Assembly: GCF_006438925.1 (NCBI RefSeq)
Contig: NZ_RCZA01000014.1
Coordinates: 99,084-163,083, forward strand
Direction: 5' to 3'
Length of the DNA: 64,000 bases
Source of the DNA: Pseudomonas mandelii
GTDB lineage: Bacteria; Pseudomonadota; Gammaproteobacteria; Pseudomonadales; Pseudomonadaceae
Shown: piece by piece, positions 51,750-60,276 of the stretch
How positions within the stretch are numbered: position 1 is the stretch's first letter
How the letters are laid out: each line of letters begins with the position of its first letter
Position numbers and translations under genes: made by a program
The notes under the pieces: generated by a model
What the model was told of the DNA's origin: nothing
Database searches by the model: none
The model's input: only the letters and a program-made list of their open reading frames with translations

Positions 51750-53478
51750 CTCGACAGCACACCTGATCGACCGAATCTGGCAACACCTACTGAGTTACGT
51801 CCCGTCCACGGATGTGGTGGCGAAGTACCGCGACCAGTGGCTGACGATTGCCGAGATACCTACCGCCCGATTCGTCATCTTCGGTGCTTACGATGCTGGC
51901 AAAAGTAGCTTGTTGAAGCGGTTGTTGGTCGATTCCGGTAGCCCGGTGCCTGATTGGGTTGTGATCAGTGCTCGACGTGAAACGTTCGAAAGTGCAGAAA
52001 CCCGCGCGGGTTCCATCACCTTTATCGATACGCCTGGCTTGGGAAGCGGTAACGCTGAGCATGACACGATAACCCGCAAGACACTGCAGCTTGCTGACGC
52101 CTACATCTGGGTAATGCCACCGCAACTCGTTACTTCTGGCCAGTCTGATTATGTCTCACTGATCAGTGGTAGGTTCTTTCACCCGAAACTGCCAGCTACC
52201 GCGCTGAAAGGCGTGACCGTTGCTGTCATCTCCCGCATGGACGAAGCAGGGGTGGATCCCGGCGACAGTCCGGATGGCTATGCAGGCCAGGTTGAGAAAA
52301 AGCTGCAAGAGCTTGCCAGTATGCTCTCCAAGGATGACTTGGCAAAAAACGTTGCGGTGGTTCATTGCGTCGTGGCCGACCCGTATCAAATGGTTGGCAA
52401 CATGTCTGATCCAGATAGAAGCATGTATGACATTGGCCGGGACTGGGACGGAATTGCCGCTCTTGAAACGACGCTCCATAGCTTGGAAAAAGACAAGCCA
52501 CGCTTACGCGAGCTCTCGGGACTGCGTTTTGTGTATTCGATAGCCGCAGAGCTGGAAGAGGCGGTGCGGGCCCAGTCGGGTGTTCTGAAGTTGCAAGCAG
52601 AGCGGTTTGACAATGACTCGCAACGGTACGCGTTGTTTAGCCAAAGGCTACAAAGCCAAGCGGCCCACGCTGAGATGGACTTGAGAGGCCGCATCGAAGA
52701 AGCGCTTCGCCCCACCGCACAGGCAGATATGGAGGACATACACAGGGTGTTGGAGCAATTGGAGGCTACGCTTGCTGAAACTATCGGGCTGTGGGCGACG
52801 GACAGCACCTCAACACTGCAGAGACTGGCGCAGGAAATAGAACTTGAAATCCGTGAGTCCAATAGCCGGTTGGACATCGGCAGCCTGTTAAATAAGGAGG
52901 GGTTTGCGGCCCAGGCTTCCAATAAAGACGAGGCTGAGTCGGGGTCTTTCTCCCAGCACAGCAAGCGCTTGTTCGGTTTCCTTCCTGTGCTCGGCCAGTC
53001 TGTAAAAAAGTTAGCTGAGTCTGACATTGGAATGTCGATCGAGGAGGCGCGTGTCAAGCTCGGGGAGCTTGTCGGTTTGACCGGGGACGAATTGAAGGAC
53101 GCAATCGCCAAAATCTTTAAGTCAAAGGAGGCAATGGAAAAGGCCAGCAGCTACGTGCGCTGGACTTCGGCGATTACTGCATTGGCTCCGCTTGTCACAG
53201 AACTGGCGTCTGTAGGCACTGACCTGCTGCAGCAGCATTTAAGTCAACAGCAGATTGAAGCGGGAATCCAAAAGCGCGAGTCGCTCCAAAGACAGCTTGA
53301 TAAGAATATAGGTGTTATTCGGGAGCAGGCTTTGCGCTTTTACACGGATTCAAGCCGCGCCTTGGATCAACAATTGCTGGCACGTCAGCAGGAGTGCGTC
53401 GAAGCTAAGCAGGAAGTGCTGGATCAGCGCCTACAGGCTGAAACCTTTCTGACAGGGCTAACAGCTTTGCTCGACTGA
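51730..53478 (+). CDS. Single-GTPase dynamin-like partner
   Basis: 582 residues. Its ATG lies inside the end of the double-GTPase gene (20-base overlap), so the two are coupled. The GTPase domain shows G1 IFGAYDAGKSSLLKRLL (about 49-65), G3 FIDTPGLGSG (about 97-106), and G4 VISRMDEAG (about 165-173). A helical stalk-like region follows with a hydrophobic stretch (RWTSAITALAPLVTELASVG) at about 477-496 and a long coiled coil to the end. The G1 region (GAYDAGKSSL...KRLL.DSG.PVPD) is similar to the second head of its partner (GDYNTGKSSF...KRLLLDAGLPVPD), which suggests a duplication and makes a mixed assembly likely. Confidence 0.8.
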   Translation: METNLSNSTAHLIDRIWQHLLSYVPSTDVVAKYRDQWLTIAEIPTARFVIFGAYDAGKSSLLKRLLVDSGSPVPDWVVISARRETFESAETRAGSITFIDTPGLGSGNAEHDTITRKTLQLADAYIWVMPPQLVTSGQSDYVSLISGRFFHPKLPATALKGVTVAVISRMDEAGVDPGDSPDGYAGQVEKKLQELASMLSKDDLAKNVAVVHCVVADPYQMVGNMSDPDRSMYDIGRDWDGIAALETTLHSLEKDKPRLRELSGLRFVYSIAAELEEAVRAQSGVLKLQAERFDNDSQRYALFSQRLQSQAAHAEMDLRGRIEEALRPTAQADMEDIHRVLEQLEATLAETIGLWATDSTSTLQRLAQEIELEIRESNSRLDIGSLLNKEGFAAQASNKDEAESGSFSQHSKRLFGFLPVLGQSVKKLAESDIGMSIEEARVKLGELVGLTGDELKDAIAKIFKSKEAMEKASSYVRWTSAITALAPLVTELASVGTDLLQQHLSQQQIEAGIQKRESLQRQLDKNIGVIREQALRFYTDSSRALDQQLLARQQECVEAKQEVLDQRLQAETFLTGLTALLD

Positions 53479-54143
53479 CCCCAACATCGTCGTATGCGCA
53501 ACGCACCAGCCGATCCGGGCCTAAACCCCTGATCGTTCGTGCTCAGATTGTGTGGCGCTGGATGGTAACGCGGCATAGCGTTGAGAATGCCCCTGCACTT
53601 CTGTAGTTTTGGTGAGCTAGCGCACTATCCTGCAGAGGGCAGAGACACCAGATGAGTCGGCCTCGATGAAGCGAACAGTCCTTTATTCTTCTTCGCTTAC
53701 CCAGCTTCGTTAAGTGGGCGGCGACCGTCACTTTGGTAATAGGAGCCTAGCTGCTGCGTGCCCCTGGTCGAAACATCTCCATTCGCGACGTCGAAAACGT
53801 CTCGCTACAACTTGGATCCCTGCTGCGTCACTCCAACCAAATAGAGCACTCGATCCGACCGGGTAGATTTCAACGGCGGTATGTGGCGACGTTCGACCTT
53901 CAACCCACCTTGCTCATTCGCTGACAAAGCAAATCAGCAGATTTGGTCGGGGAACGCCATTTTCTGAAAGGTCATTACGTTTAGCTGCAACTGCTGGTGA
54001 TCTCCCCCCCCCAACGACGACTTACTCAGTGCAGGGCCTGCGAAAATTCTGTTTTGTGCCTTCTCTTGATGCAGAGGCCGAATCTGGCATCCGCCTCTCA
54101 GTGATGACATTATCTCGCCATCTATAAATATCGCTGGTGGAGA
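53479..54143. other. Non-coding region with a nine-C homopolymer, upstream of the McrB-like gene
   Basis: 665 bases without a supported gene; the open frames present are short and lack start signals. A run of nine C residues lies at 54004-54012, about 130 bases before the McrB-like start. CTATAAATAT near 54122 is a plausible -10-like element. Confidence 0.4.
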
Positions 54144-56411
54144 ATGGACTTGCTGGATCTTAAGGATGACGAACAGCTCAGGGCTGCATGTATTAGCCTC
54201 CAGGAGCAGGTGATGTCCTTGGCGGGCAATCAAAGCTGGATCACCGAATTCCAGAAATGGTTGGTGCGTGTCAGGGATGTGTCTCATGAAGAGTTCCTAA
54301 GCAAGGACTTCCAACTGGCGCTCTGGGACACCGAGGCCGTTTCGGCAACAGGCATGGGGCGCATCAACATTTCTGCGGTCGCCGAAAATTCGGCAATCGC
54401 AGAAAGCCTCTGGCAACTGAAGCAAAAGTACGCGCAGACCCGGGATCCTATTGAGAATGAGATGCTCATCGCTGACGCTTGGTCTCAAATTGCATCCGCG
54501 GTTGCTGGGCTGACCAAAAGAAACCCTCGACTCAAGATGTACCGCGTCTTCGCGTTGCTTTGTCCAGGCGCTTTCACGTCGATAGCGCATCATCGGAAAC
54601 TGCGCGAGCTGGCTCATTCCTTGGGGCTTCCACTAAGCGGTCAGAGGCGTCATCTGCACCGACTCGTATTGAACCGGTTAAATGAAGTGCTGGGGGAAGT
54701 GGCTGACGTTTATTCCAGGGAGGGCGTCTCACGTTTGACGTTGCCTTGGCTAATGTTCGTTAACTATGTTCAGAACCCAGAAGGCGAAGCCACCGAAATA
54801 TCCGATCTAGAGACAGGTGACGAAGTACTCAAGCCCTTGCCTCCTGAGAGGAGGAGGCGCGGTCTGCTGGCGATTGGCGGAGGCACGGCCACCATTCAAA
54901 GCATGATCGACTTTGCAACAGATGGATGCACTCGTGAAGACTTCATCCAACACTTGCAATCGATCAGCCCTCAATCAAAAACGTCGACTTGCAACACTCA
55001 GCTGAACGCTCTGATCGCCGAATGGGGCGTGCTGCGTGCCAACGCAAATAACTTGCAATTAACACCCCGCGGTGAGGCATTCCTGGAGTCGGGTGATCCA
55101 GATGAGATCATTGACTGGATGATCACCCGCATCTTGGGGTTTGACTATTTGCTAGCGGCATTGCGTGACACACCGTTATCCAACCGTGATGCCATCCTCA
55201 CACTCAGAAAGGCAAACCCTGGATGGACAACTGATTTCGCCCCATCAGCGATTATTGGTTGGTTCAGATACCTTGATCTGGTCACGATCTCCGAGAAAGT
55301 GCTCAGCCTTACCGAAAGGGGTAAGCAGTGGGTTAATCGCATTCACTGGGAGCCTAAGGGCCTCGCGAGCATTCCAGGTATCAGCTCGTCCTTGGCTCAA
55401 GTAGCCCCAGTACAGCTCGATATCGAAATTGAGAGGCCGAAGCTAGGTGCCGTGATTGCCCGATTTGATCAAGAGTTTCGCTTCCCAGAAGAGCTGATCG
55501 GACAACTTGATGCTGGATTGTGGGGGCATCCGAGGCGTCATTTCGCGGTGCTGACAGGCTTGAGCGGTGCGGGAAAGACGCAACTTGCCCGTAACTATGC
55601 GCTGAGTCTGTGGCAGGACGATCCCGAGCCAAGTGAAGGGTTGCTGATCGTTCCTGTCCAGCCAGGCTGGCACGACTACACGAGTCTGCTGGGTTACGTT
55701 AATCCGCTGGAGTCAGACGCGTATGTGCGTACCGGCGTTCTGGATTTCCTCCTGCAGGCAAGCGCCAACCCGACGAAGCCCTACACACTGGTTCTTGATG
55801 AAATGAACCTCTCTCATCCGGAACAATATCTGGCGCCTCTGCTTTCAGCGATGGAAACCGGCGAAACGATCGTCTTTCACGGTCAAGTCGACGAGATCGA
55901 TGGTGTTCCTCCAGGTATTCCATATCCGAGCAACCTCGTGATCATCGGCACCGTGAACATGGACGAGACCACTCATGGATTGAGCGACAAGGTGCTGGAT
56001 CGAGCCTCTGTGATCGAATTTTGGGACATTGAGGTCAAAGCATTTCCTGGCTGGCAGAAGAGCTCGCTTGAGGATGAACAGATTTCAATCGTCAGAAATC
56101 TCATGTCCTCACTCATGGATGTGCTTCGTCCAGCTCGACTGCATTTCGGGTGGCGCACGCTCAACGACGTGATTGGCTATCTGCAGCAAACGCAGGCGGG
56201 TGGTGTCATCGAGTTCTCACGTGCACTCGACCATGCCATTTATTCGAAGATACTCCCCAAGTTGCGCGGTGAAGACAGCCCTCGACTGCAGGAGGTCTTC
56301 ACATTGCTCCATACCACGCTCAAACATGCGGGGATGGGAATGTCGCTGCGCAAGGTCAAAGAAATGGCCGACGACCTGGCTCACTCCGGCTCGACCAGAT
56401 TCTGGCGGTAG
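54144..56411 (+). CDS. McrB-like AAA+ NTPase (DUF2357-associated restriction-type ATPase)
   Basis: 755 residues. The N-terminal half (about 1-430) has no fold I can name, though EDFIQHLQSISPQSKTSTCN to LTPRGEAFLESG looks like winged-helix segments that could read DNA or partners. The C-terminal AAA+ core is of McrB type: AVLTGLSGAGKTQLARNYAL (Walker A, about 465-484), YTLVLDEMNLSHPEQY (Walker B, about 545), IIGTVNMDETTHGLSDKVLDRASVIEF (the McrB N-x-x-D-like signature plus Arg finger region). It ends three bases before a DUF2357/nuclease gene, so the pair forms a two-component McrBC-like restriction system. Whether it uses GTP or ATP is not readable here. Confidence 0.88.
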   Translation: MDLLDLKDDEQLRAACISLQEQVMSLAGNQSWITEFQKWLVRVRDVSHEEFLSKDFQLALWDTEAVSATGMGRINISAVAENSAIAESLWQLKQKYAQTRDPIENEMLIADAWSQIASAVAGLTKRNPRLKMYRVFALLCPGAFTSIAHHRKLRELAHSLGLPLSGQRRHLHRLVLNRLNEVLGEVADVYSREGVSRLTLPWLMFVNYVQNPEGEATEISDLETGDEVLKPLPPERRRRGLLAIGGGTATIQSMIDFATDGCTREDFIQHLQSISPQSKTSTCNTQLNALIAEWGVLRANANNLQLTPRGEAFLESGDPDEIIDWMITRILGFDYLLAALRDTPLSNRDAILTLRKANPGWTTDFAPSAIIGWFRYLDLVTISEKVLSLTERGKQWVNRIHWEPKGLASIPGISSSLAQVAPVQLDIEIERPKLGAVIARFDQEFRFPEELIGQLDAGLWGHPRRHFAVLTGLSGAGKTQLARNYALSLWQDDPEPSEGLLIVPVQPGWHDYTSLLGYVNPLESDAYVRTGVLDFLLQASANPTKPYTLVLDEMNLSHPEQYLAPLLSAMETGETIVFHGQVDEIDGVPPGIPYPSNLVIIGTVNMDETTHGLSDKVLDRASVIEFWDIEVKAFPGWQKSSLEDEQISIVRNLMSSLMDVLRPARLHFGWRTLNDVIGYLQQTQAGGVIEFSRALDHAIYSKILPKLRGEDSPRLQEVFTLLHTTLKHAGMGMSLRKVKEMADDLAHSGSTRFWR

Positions 56412-56414
56412 ACC

Positions 56415-58019
56415 ATGTCGATCATCTTGCAGGTAGAGCAGGGGGATGCTCGATTTGACGTGCACCCAGGTCAGTTGAACCCAGGTTTCATGGAGAAGAA
56501 GGCTTATCGTTTTACCGCGCTTGAAGGCTTCTCCTTCTACATTGATGACGTCTTGATCGAGACGGTCGACGAAAACGGGGCGTGTGCGTGGTTATGGTCG
56601 CCAGGCTTTTATGCAGGAGAGGTCGCGGCAGAGCTTCTGGATGACCAGGGGCGGACTGCCGCCATTTACCGGCTGGACGTCTCAGCAGCTGATAATAAGC
56701 TCGGAGGCCAGGCATTCGCTGCCATGGTTGAGGCGATTCTGGATTTCGACCCGGCTCTCGTTATGGGCACAGAAGAGGCTCAGTTTGGAATTGGCCATGA
56801 TGGAGCACTAACCAACCCGCATTTGCAGTATGCGAGGCTGAGGCGCTATGGGGATCGGCTTCACCGCGCGCTCAAACAGATATCTCAGCGGCCGCTAACA
56901 ACCTTGAAGAGCGATCGCACGTCGGTGAGTGCCCACACGGTCAAGCGGTTGGACTCCGCATCCGTGCATAAGGCACTCAGAGGGCCGACGGGACAGGCAC
57001 TCTTGCATCCTGCTAGCACTCAGCGTCCGGCCTTGAATACTGTTCGCTTTGAGGTCAGCAGATCTTACGAGGAAGAGGACAATCCGGCCAATCAGGCCAT
57101 TGGACTTGTTCTCTTCGATCTCCTTAGACGTTGTCGGCAGGTGGTGAGGGGGCTTCAGCATGCAGCTGCCACTGAAGTGGTCTGCGAAACCCGATCAGCG
57201 TTAACGCCAAGGCTCGTACGTCGAATCGCGTTCACCGAGTCGCTTGCTCGCAAGCTTGAACGGCTTCAACGCGCGAGACCTTTCTGCATCGTGACTGCCA
57301 GGCGTCTATCGGCTTCTGGATTGAATGCGATCTCTGCTCACCCTGCATACGCGCGAGCTTATCGGTTTGGTTGGTACGCGTTGCGTTCAGGTTGGTTTGG
57401 AAAGGATCCTGATGAGACGCTGTGGGTCAGCCCAACATGGGAGATTTATGAGCGGTGGTGCTTTGTGACGGTAGTCTCACAGCTGCAACGTCAGTTTCCT
57501 GAACTCGTCTGGAGTCGTGAATATCGATCGGTGGGTTTAAAAGAAATCGTGTGGCGGGGAATAGCGGCTGATGTGACCGTTGAGGCGTGTTACCAAGTCC
57601 GATGCCCAGCGATTGATCAACCTGCGCATCGCGGTTTTCAAAGCTTATCGCGAGAGCGATATCCGGACATCGTCGTGACGTTGGACTCGCCTTCGGCGAA
57701 GCGCTTCTTGGTTTTCGACGCGAAGTATCGCAGCGCCCGCGCCAGCGTCCTGGATGCAATGGAGTCAGCGCACATTTATCACGACAGTCTCCGGTGGAAG
57801 GGCATCAAGCCTGACGTTTCATTGCTGCTGATACCTAGGGCAGACAAAGTAACGGCGCTTGTCAGCCCGACCTATCATGCGGACTATGGGGTCGGAGCTT
57901 GGCAAATCGGGGCTGAATCAGAAGGGGAGGCACTGGGGATCGAGCTCAAACGTATTCTGAGTGCAATACCAATCGCGGCCGCTCCGGCGCGTACAATTGC
58001 AACTGGAACGGCGAAGTAA
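56415..58019 (+). CDS. McrC-like protein: DUF2357 domain with C-terminal PD-(D/E)xK nuclease
   Basis: 534 residues. The N-terminal region has a DUF2357-like beta-rich domain (about 1-120; EKKAYRFTALEGFSFYIDDVL). Middle helices precede a C-terminal nuclease with the pattern RYPDIVVTLDSPSAKRFLVFDAKYRSAR: PD then, after a strand, D-A-K (about 413-440), which is the PD-(D/E)xK signature of McrC and DUF524-type nucleases. WVSPTWEIYERWCFVTVVSQL, upstream of it, is also typical. It starts three bases after the McrB-like gene. Together they should cut modified or foreign DNA after NTP-driven assembly. Confidence 0.87.
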   Translation: MSIILQVEQGDARFDVHPGQLNPGFMEKKAYRFTALEGFSFYIDDVLIETVDENGACAWLWSPGFYAGEVAAELLDDQGRTAAIYRLDVSAADNKLGGQAFAAMVEAILDFDPALVMGTEEAQFGIGHDGALTNPHLQYARLRRYGDRLHRALKQISQRPLTTLKSDRTSVSAHTVKRLDSASVHKALRGPTGQALLHPASTQRPALNTVRFEVSRSYEEEDNPANQAIGLVLFDLLRRCRQVVRGLQHAAATEVVCETRSALTPRLVRRIAFTESLARKLERLQRARPFCIVTARRLSASGLNAISAHPAYARAYRFGWYALRSGWFGKDPDETLWVSPTWEIYERWCFVTVVSQLQRQFPELVWSREYRSVGLKEIVWRGIAADVTVEACYQVRCPAIDQPAHRGFQSLSRERYPDIVVTLDSPSAKRFLVFDAKYRSARASVLDAMESAHIYHDSLRWKGIKPDVSLLLIPRADKVTALVSPTYHADYGVGAWQIGAESEGEALGIELKRILSAIPIAAAPARTIATGTAK

Positions 58020-58135
58020 TCGATTGCGTCCCCGGTAGCGCTCAACTCGCTGACGATCCCGCAACCCGAAATAAAGTCTTCGGCTCCCGGCGTATTGGTT
58101 GGCGAGGCCATCGTTCACAGGAAAATGGAGAATCC

Positions 58136-58348
58136 ATGAGCAAGCAGGTATGTGTCGATTGCATCACTGACAGTTATTTACAGACGAATTTTGCCGACAA
58201 CGATGTCGACGAATGCGACTACTGCAACGAGGAGCGGCCGGTCGTAACGCTGGAAGAGCTGGTTGAGGAGCTCGAAGAAGCAATTCAGGCGTCATTTACC
58301 TATGCCGAGCAACCCCCCCGTAGTTATTCATCATGGATACCCACATAG
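58136..58348 (+). pseudogene. Truncated RES-family toxin gene, N-terminal zinc/HEPN-type domain only
   Basis: 70 codons with GGAG before the ATG. The protein begins with CVDCITDSYL and CDYCNEERPVV (two CxxC pairs) followed by LEELVEELEEAIQASFTYAE, resembling the N-terminal HEPN/RES domain that precedes the RES NAD+-phosphorylase domain in larger toxins. The reading frame then runs into sequence homologous to an integrase gene at about 58336 and stops. The RES catalytic part is gone, so this is a remnant of a defence or toxin gene broken by insertion of another element. Confidence 0.55.
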
Positions 58349-58530
58349 CTCATCAGCCCCTTGATGTCCCAGCCACTTGCCGACGCCCAGGATGCGAAGC
58401 CTCGCCGGATCGAGTGGGTGCGGTACAGCTCTTCAGGCAATCCGGCCTGAGCAGCATCGGAATCAGGCTATGAGGTTGGATGGCGGTGTCCGCCAGATTT
58501 CCCAAGCGATTGGAATAGGCGGGTAGTCAA
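58336..58530 (-). pseudogene. Relic of the 3' end of a tyrosine recombinase gene
   Basis: The segment aligns base by base with 63167-63360, inside the recombinase gene at the window's end. A perfect 32-base match (58340-58371 with 63167-63198) is followed by about 150 bases of clear but diverged similarity. The copy lacks about 15 bases that are present in the other (around CTTGAAGATCCGGC). It encodes, on the minus strand, part of the HxxR region and the Gly-Trp stretch of the enzyme, but with a frameshift. It is a decayed integrase from an earlier, related island. Confidence 0.85.
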
Positions 58531-58587
58531 ACGGCTTTGAATGGTGGGGCCCGGTTGGATTTGATTCAGCGCATCGCGCACTTTTTA

Positions 58588-58686
58588 TAGAGACTCCGCT
58601 TGCGCGTGCCACGGCTCCAGCTCGTCATAACTGAATGGCCAGGCAGGGGAAATCCCCTCTTCGTGCTCCATGGCATGGAAAACGGC
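58588..58686 (-). pseudogene. Fragment of a GMC-family oxidoreductase gene
   Basis: On the minus strand 33 codons read AVFHAMEHEEGISPAWPFSY and then DELEPWHAQAESL before a stop. The G-I-S-P-A-W-P-x-S-Y-D-E-L-E-P-x-x-x-Q-A-E string is characteristic of glucose-methanol-choline oxidoreductases. No other part of the gene is found nearby. Confidence 0.65.
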
Positions 58687-58689
58687 GGG

Positions 58690-59118
58690 TGCCAGAGTGC
58701 ACCTCGCACCGTTCAAACGGGTTTCACATATACTTTCTAAGCCCTGATGGTCAGATCCTTTGCATGTAGCAGGAGGGCGTTCGTAACAATGCGAGCGCTT
58801 TTCTTCAGACCCCTTCAAGGCGGATGAGCGATCATCCAATGCCAAGCTCGATGCATCGACAGTGGTGAGCTGACCCATTCGTAGGGTTTCTCGCGGATCC
58901 CATCACCATTGAGTTGTCGGCGGCCGAACGGCAGCGCGATGGATCATCCGCTAGCAATTTGGCATTATCATGAAGAGGCTGCAGACGCGAATGAATAAGG
59001 TTTTTCGATCTAGTAGTTGTAACCATCACGGCAAGCTGAGCTGAGGATCATTTGCCTCAAGCCTAGTTGAACGTCGCCAACCGAGTCACCGTATCAAGTC
59101 TTTGCACAAGGACGCGAA
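58690..59118. other. Intergenic region upstream of the GHKL gene
   Basis: About 430 bases with only short frames and no recognisable gene. The promoter of the GHKL pair should lie here. AAGGA at 59108-59112 is the ribosome binding site of the GTG start at 59119. Confidence 0.4.
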
Positions 59119-60276
59119 GTGATCATTCAAAAATCTGTAACCATAGACAGCATTGAAGAACTGCTGGCCACAGAGTCAATGCATGATTCTGTACGCATTC
59201 CGCTTAACACCAGCTATGGCGGAATATTCGGTATCGAAGCGGCCTTGACCCAGCTCATCATCACTTGGGCAAAAGGGGAGGGTGAGAAGGTTTTACACCT
59301 CCACTGCGATAAAGACGAATGGGCATCCCATGTTGCCACGCTGGGTCGATCCAGCGCCGGCCTCGCCGGTTTGGTCATGTGCACTAAAGTTGACACAAAA
59401 AGCCATGTCGAGATCGAGAAAAGCGATGCTTTATTGACACTGTTACCAATGATTCAGGCGATGTATGACGGAGTTTTAAAAGAAACGAGCAACACAAGAG
59501 GTGCCCGTCCCACGGTCATCAACCTGTTTAGCGTAAGCAGCGCACGACGAGAGTATATCAAACCTTTTTACGCTGGAGGTGTGGCGCCCACAGTACATCC
59601 TAGTGATGCTTTTGCAGGCATCATTGACAAGGCATCCACTCTGATGCAGACCAAAGCAGATAGGCGTGCCTTGATGAAGCATGGTCTGGCCTCATTAGGT
59701 AATGTAATTTTTGAGCTAATATTAAACGCTGATCAGCATGCTACTACTAGTCTTGATGGTAAAAAATATAAAAAGGGATTGCGCGGGCTAACTATTAAAT
59801 ACACCAAGGTTCAGAGAAGTCAGCTGAAAGATAAATTTACCGGGTCGGCTGCGACGTTTGAACGGTTTCTAGCTAACAATATGACGCAGGGTGATACCCT
59901 CGACCTTTTGGAGGTTTCAGTTATTGATAGCGGCCCAGGCATGGCGCGTAGATGGTTATCGCACAAACACGGACGGATCATTAACGATCTCACGACCGTC
60001 ACTATCGAAGAAGAATTGGCAGCAACCATGGAATGCTTTGAGAAGCATGTGACATCAAAAGATGATGAGGTATCTGGCATGGGACTTCATCGAGCTACGA
60101 AGGCCATGAACGATCTCAGAGCATTCGTCAGGCTCCGCACCGGGAGATTGTCCCTTCAGCAAACATTCAGCGGAAAGCCGCAGACTGCAAAATTCGCCCC
60201 TAAGCCATGGAAAGCAGATGGAGAACTGTCAGCTGTGGAAGGAACTGTCTTCACTATATGCATCCCGGTGAACTAA
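59119..60276 (+). CDS. GHKL-fold ATPase protein of a two-gene module
   Basis: 385 residues from a GTG with AAGGA six bases upstream. The N-terminal 190 residues are unfamiliar. The C-terminal half is a GHKL (histidine-kinase/Hsp90/MutL-type) ATPase: N-box LGNVIFELILNADQHAT, G1 box VIDSGPGMARRW (DxGxGM), a mobile lid region and G2 box DDEVSGMGLHRATKAM (GxGL). There is no histidine phospho-acceptor (DHp) or receiver domain. The gene ends directly at the start of a 733-residue partner. ATP-driven conformational switching is expected. Similar orphan GHKL genes are frequent in defence and conflict islands. Confidence 0.82.
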   Translation: MIIQKSVTIDSIEELLATESMHDSVRIPLNTSYGGIFGIEAALTQLIITWAKGEGEKVLHLHCDKDEWASHVATLGRSSAGLAGLVMCTKVDTKSHVEIEKSDALLTLLPMIQAMYDGVLKETSNTRGARPTVINLFSVSSARREYIKPFYAGGVAPTVHPSDAFAGIIDKASTLMQTKADRRALMKHGLASLGNVIFELILNADQHATTSLDGKKYKKGLRGLTIKYTKVQRSQLKDKFTGSAATFERFLANNMTQGDTLDLLEVSVIDSGPGMARRWLSHKHGRIINDLTTVTIEEELAATMECFEKHVTSKDDEVSGMGLHRATKAMNDLRAFVRLRTGRLSLQQTFSGKPQTAKFAPKPWKADGELSAVEGTVFTICIPVN

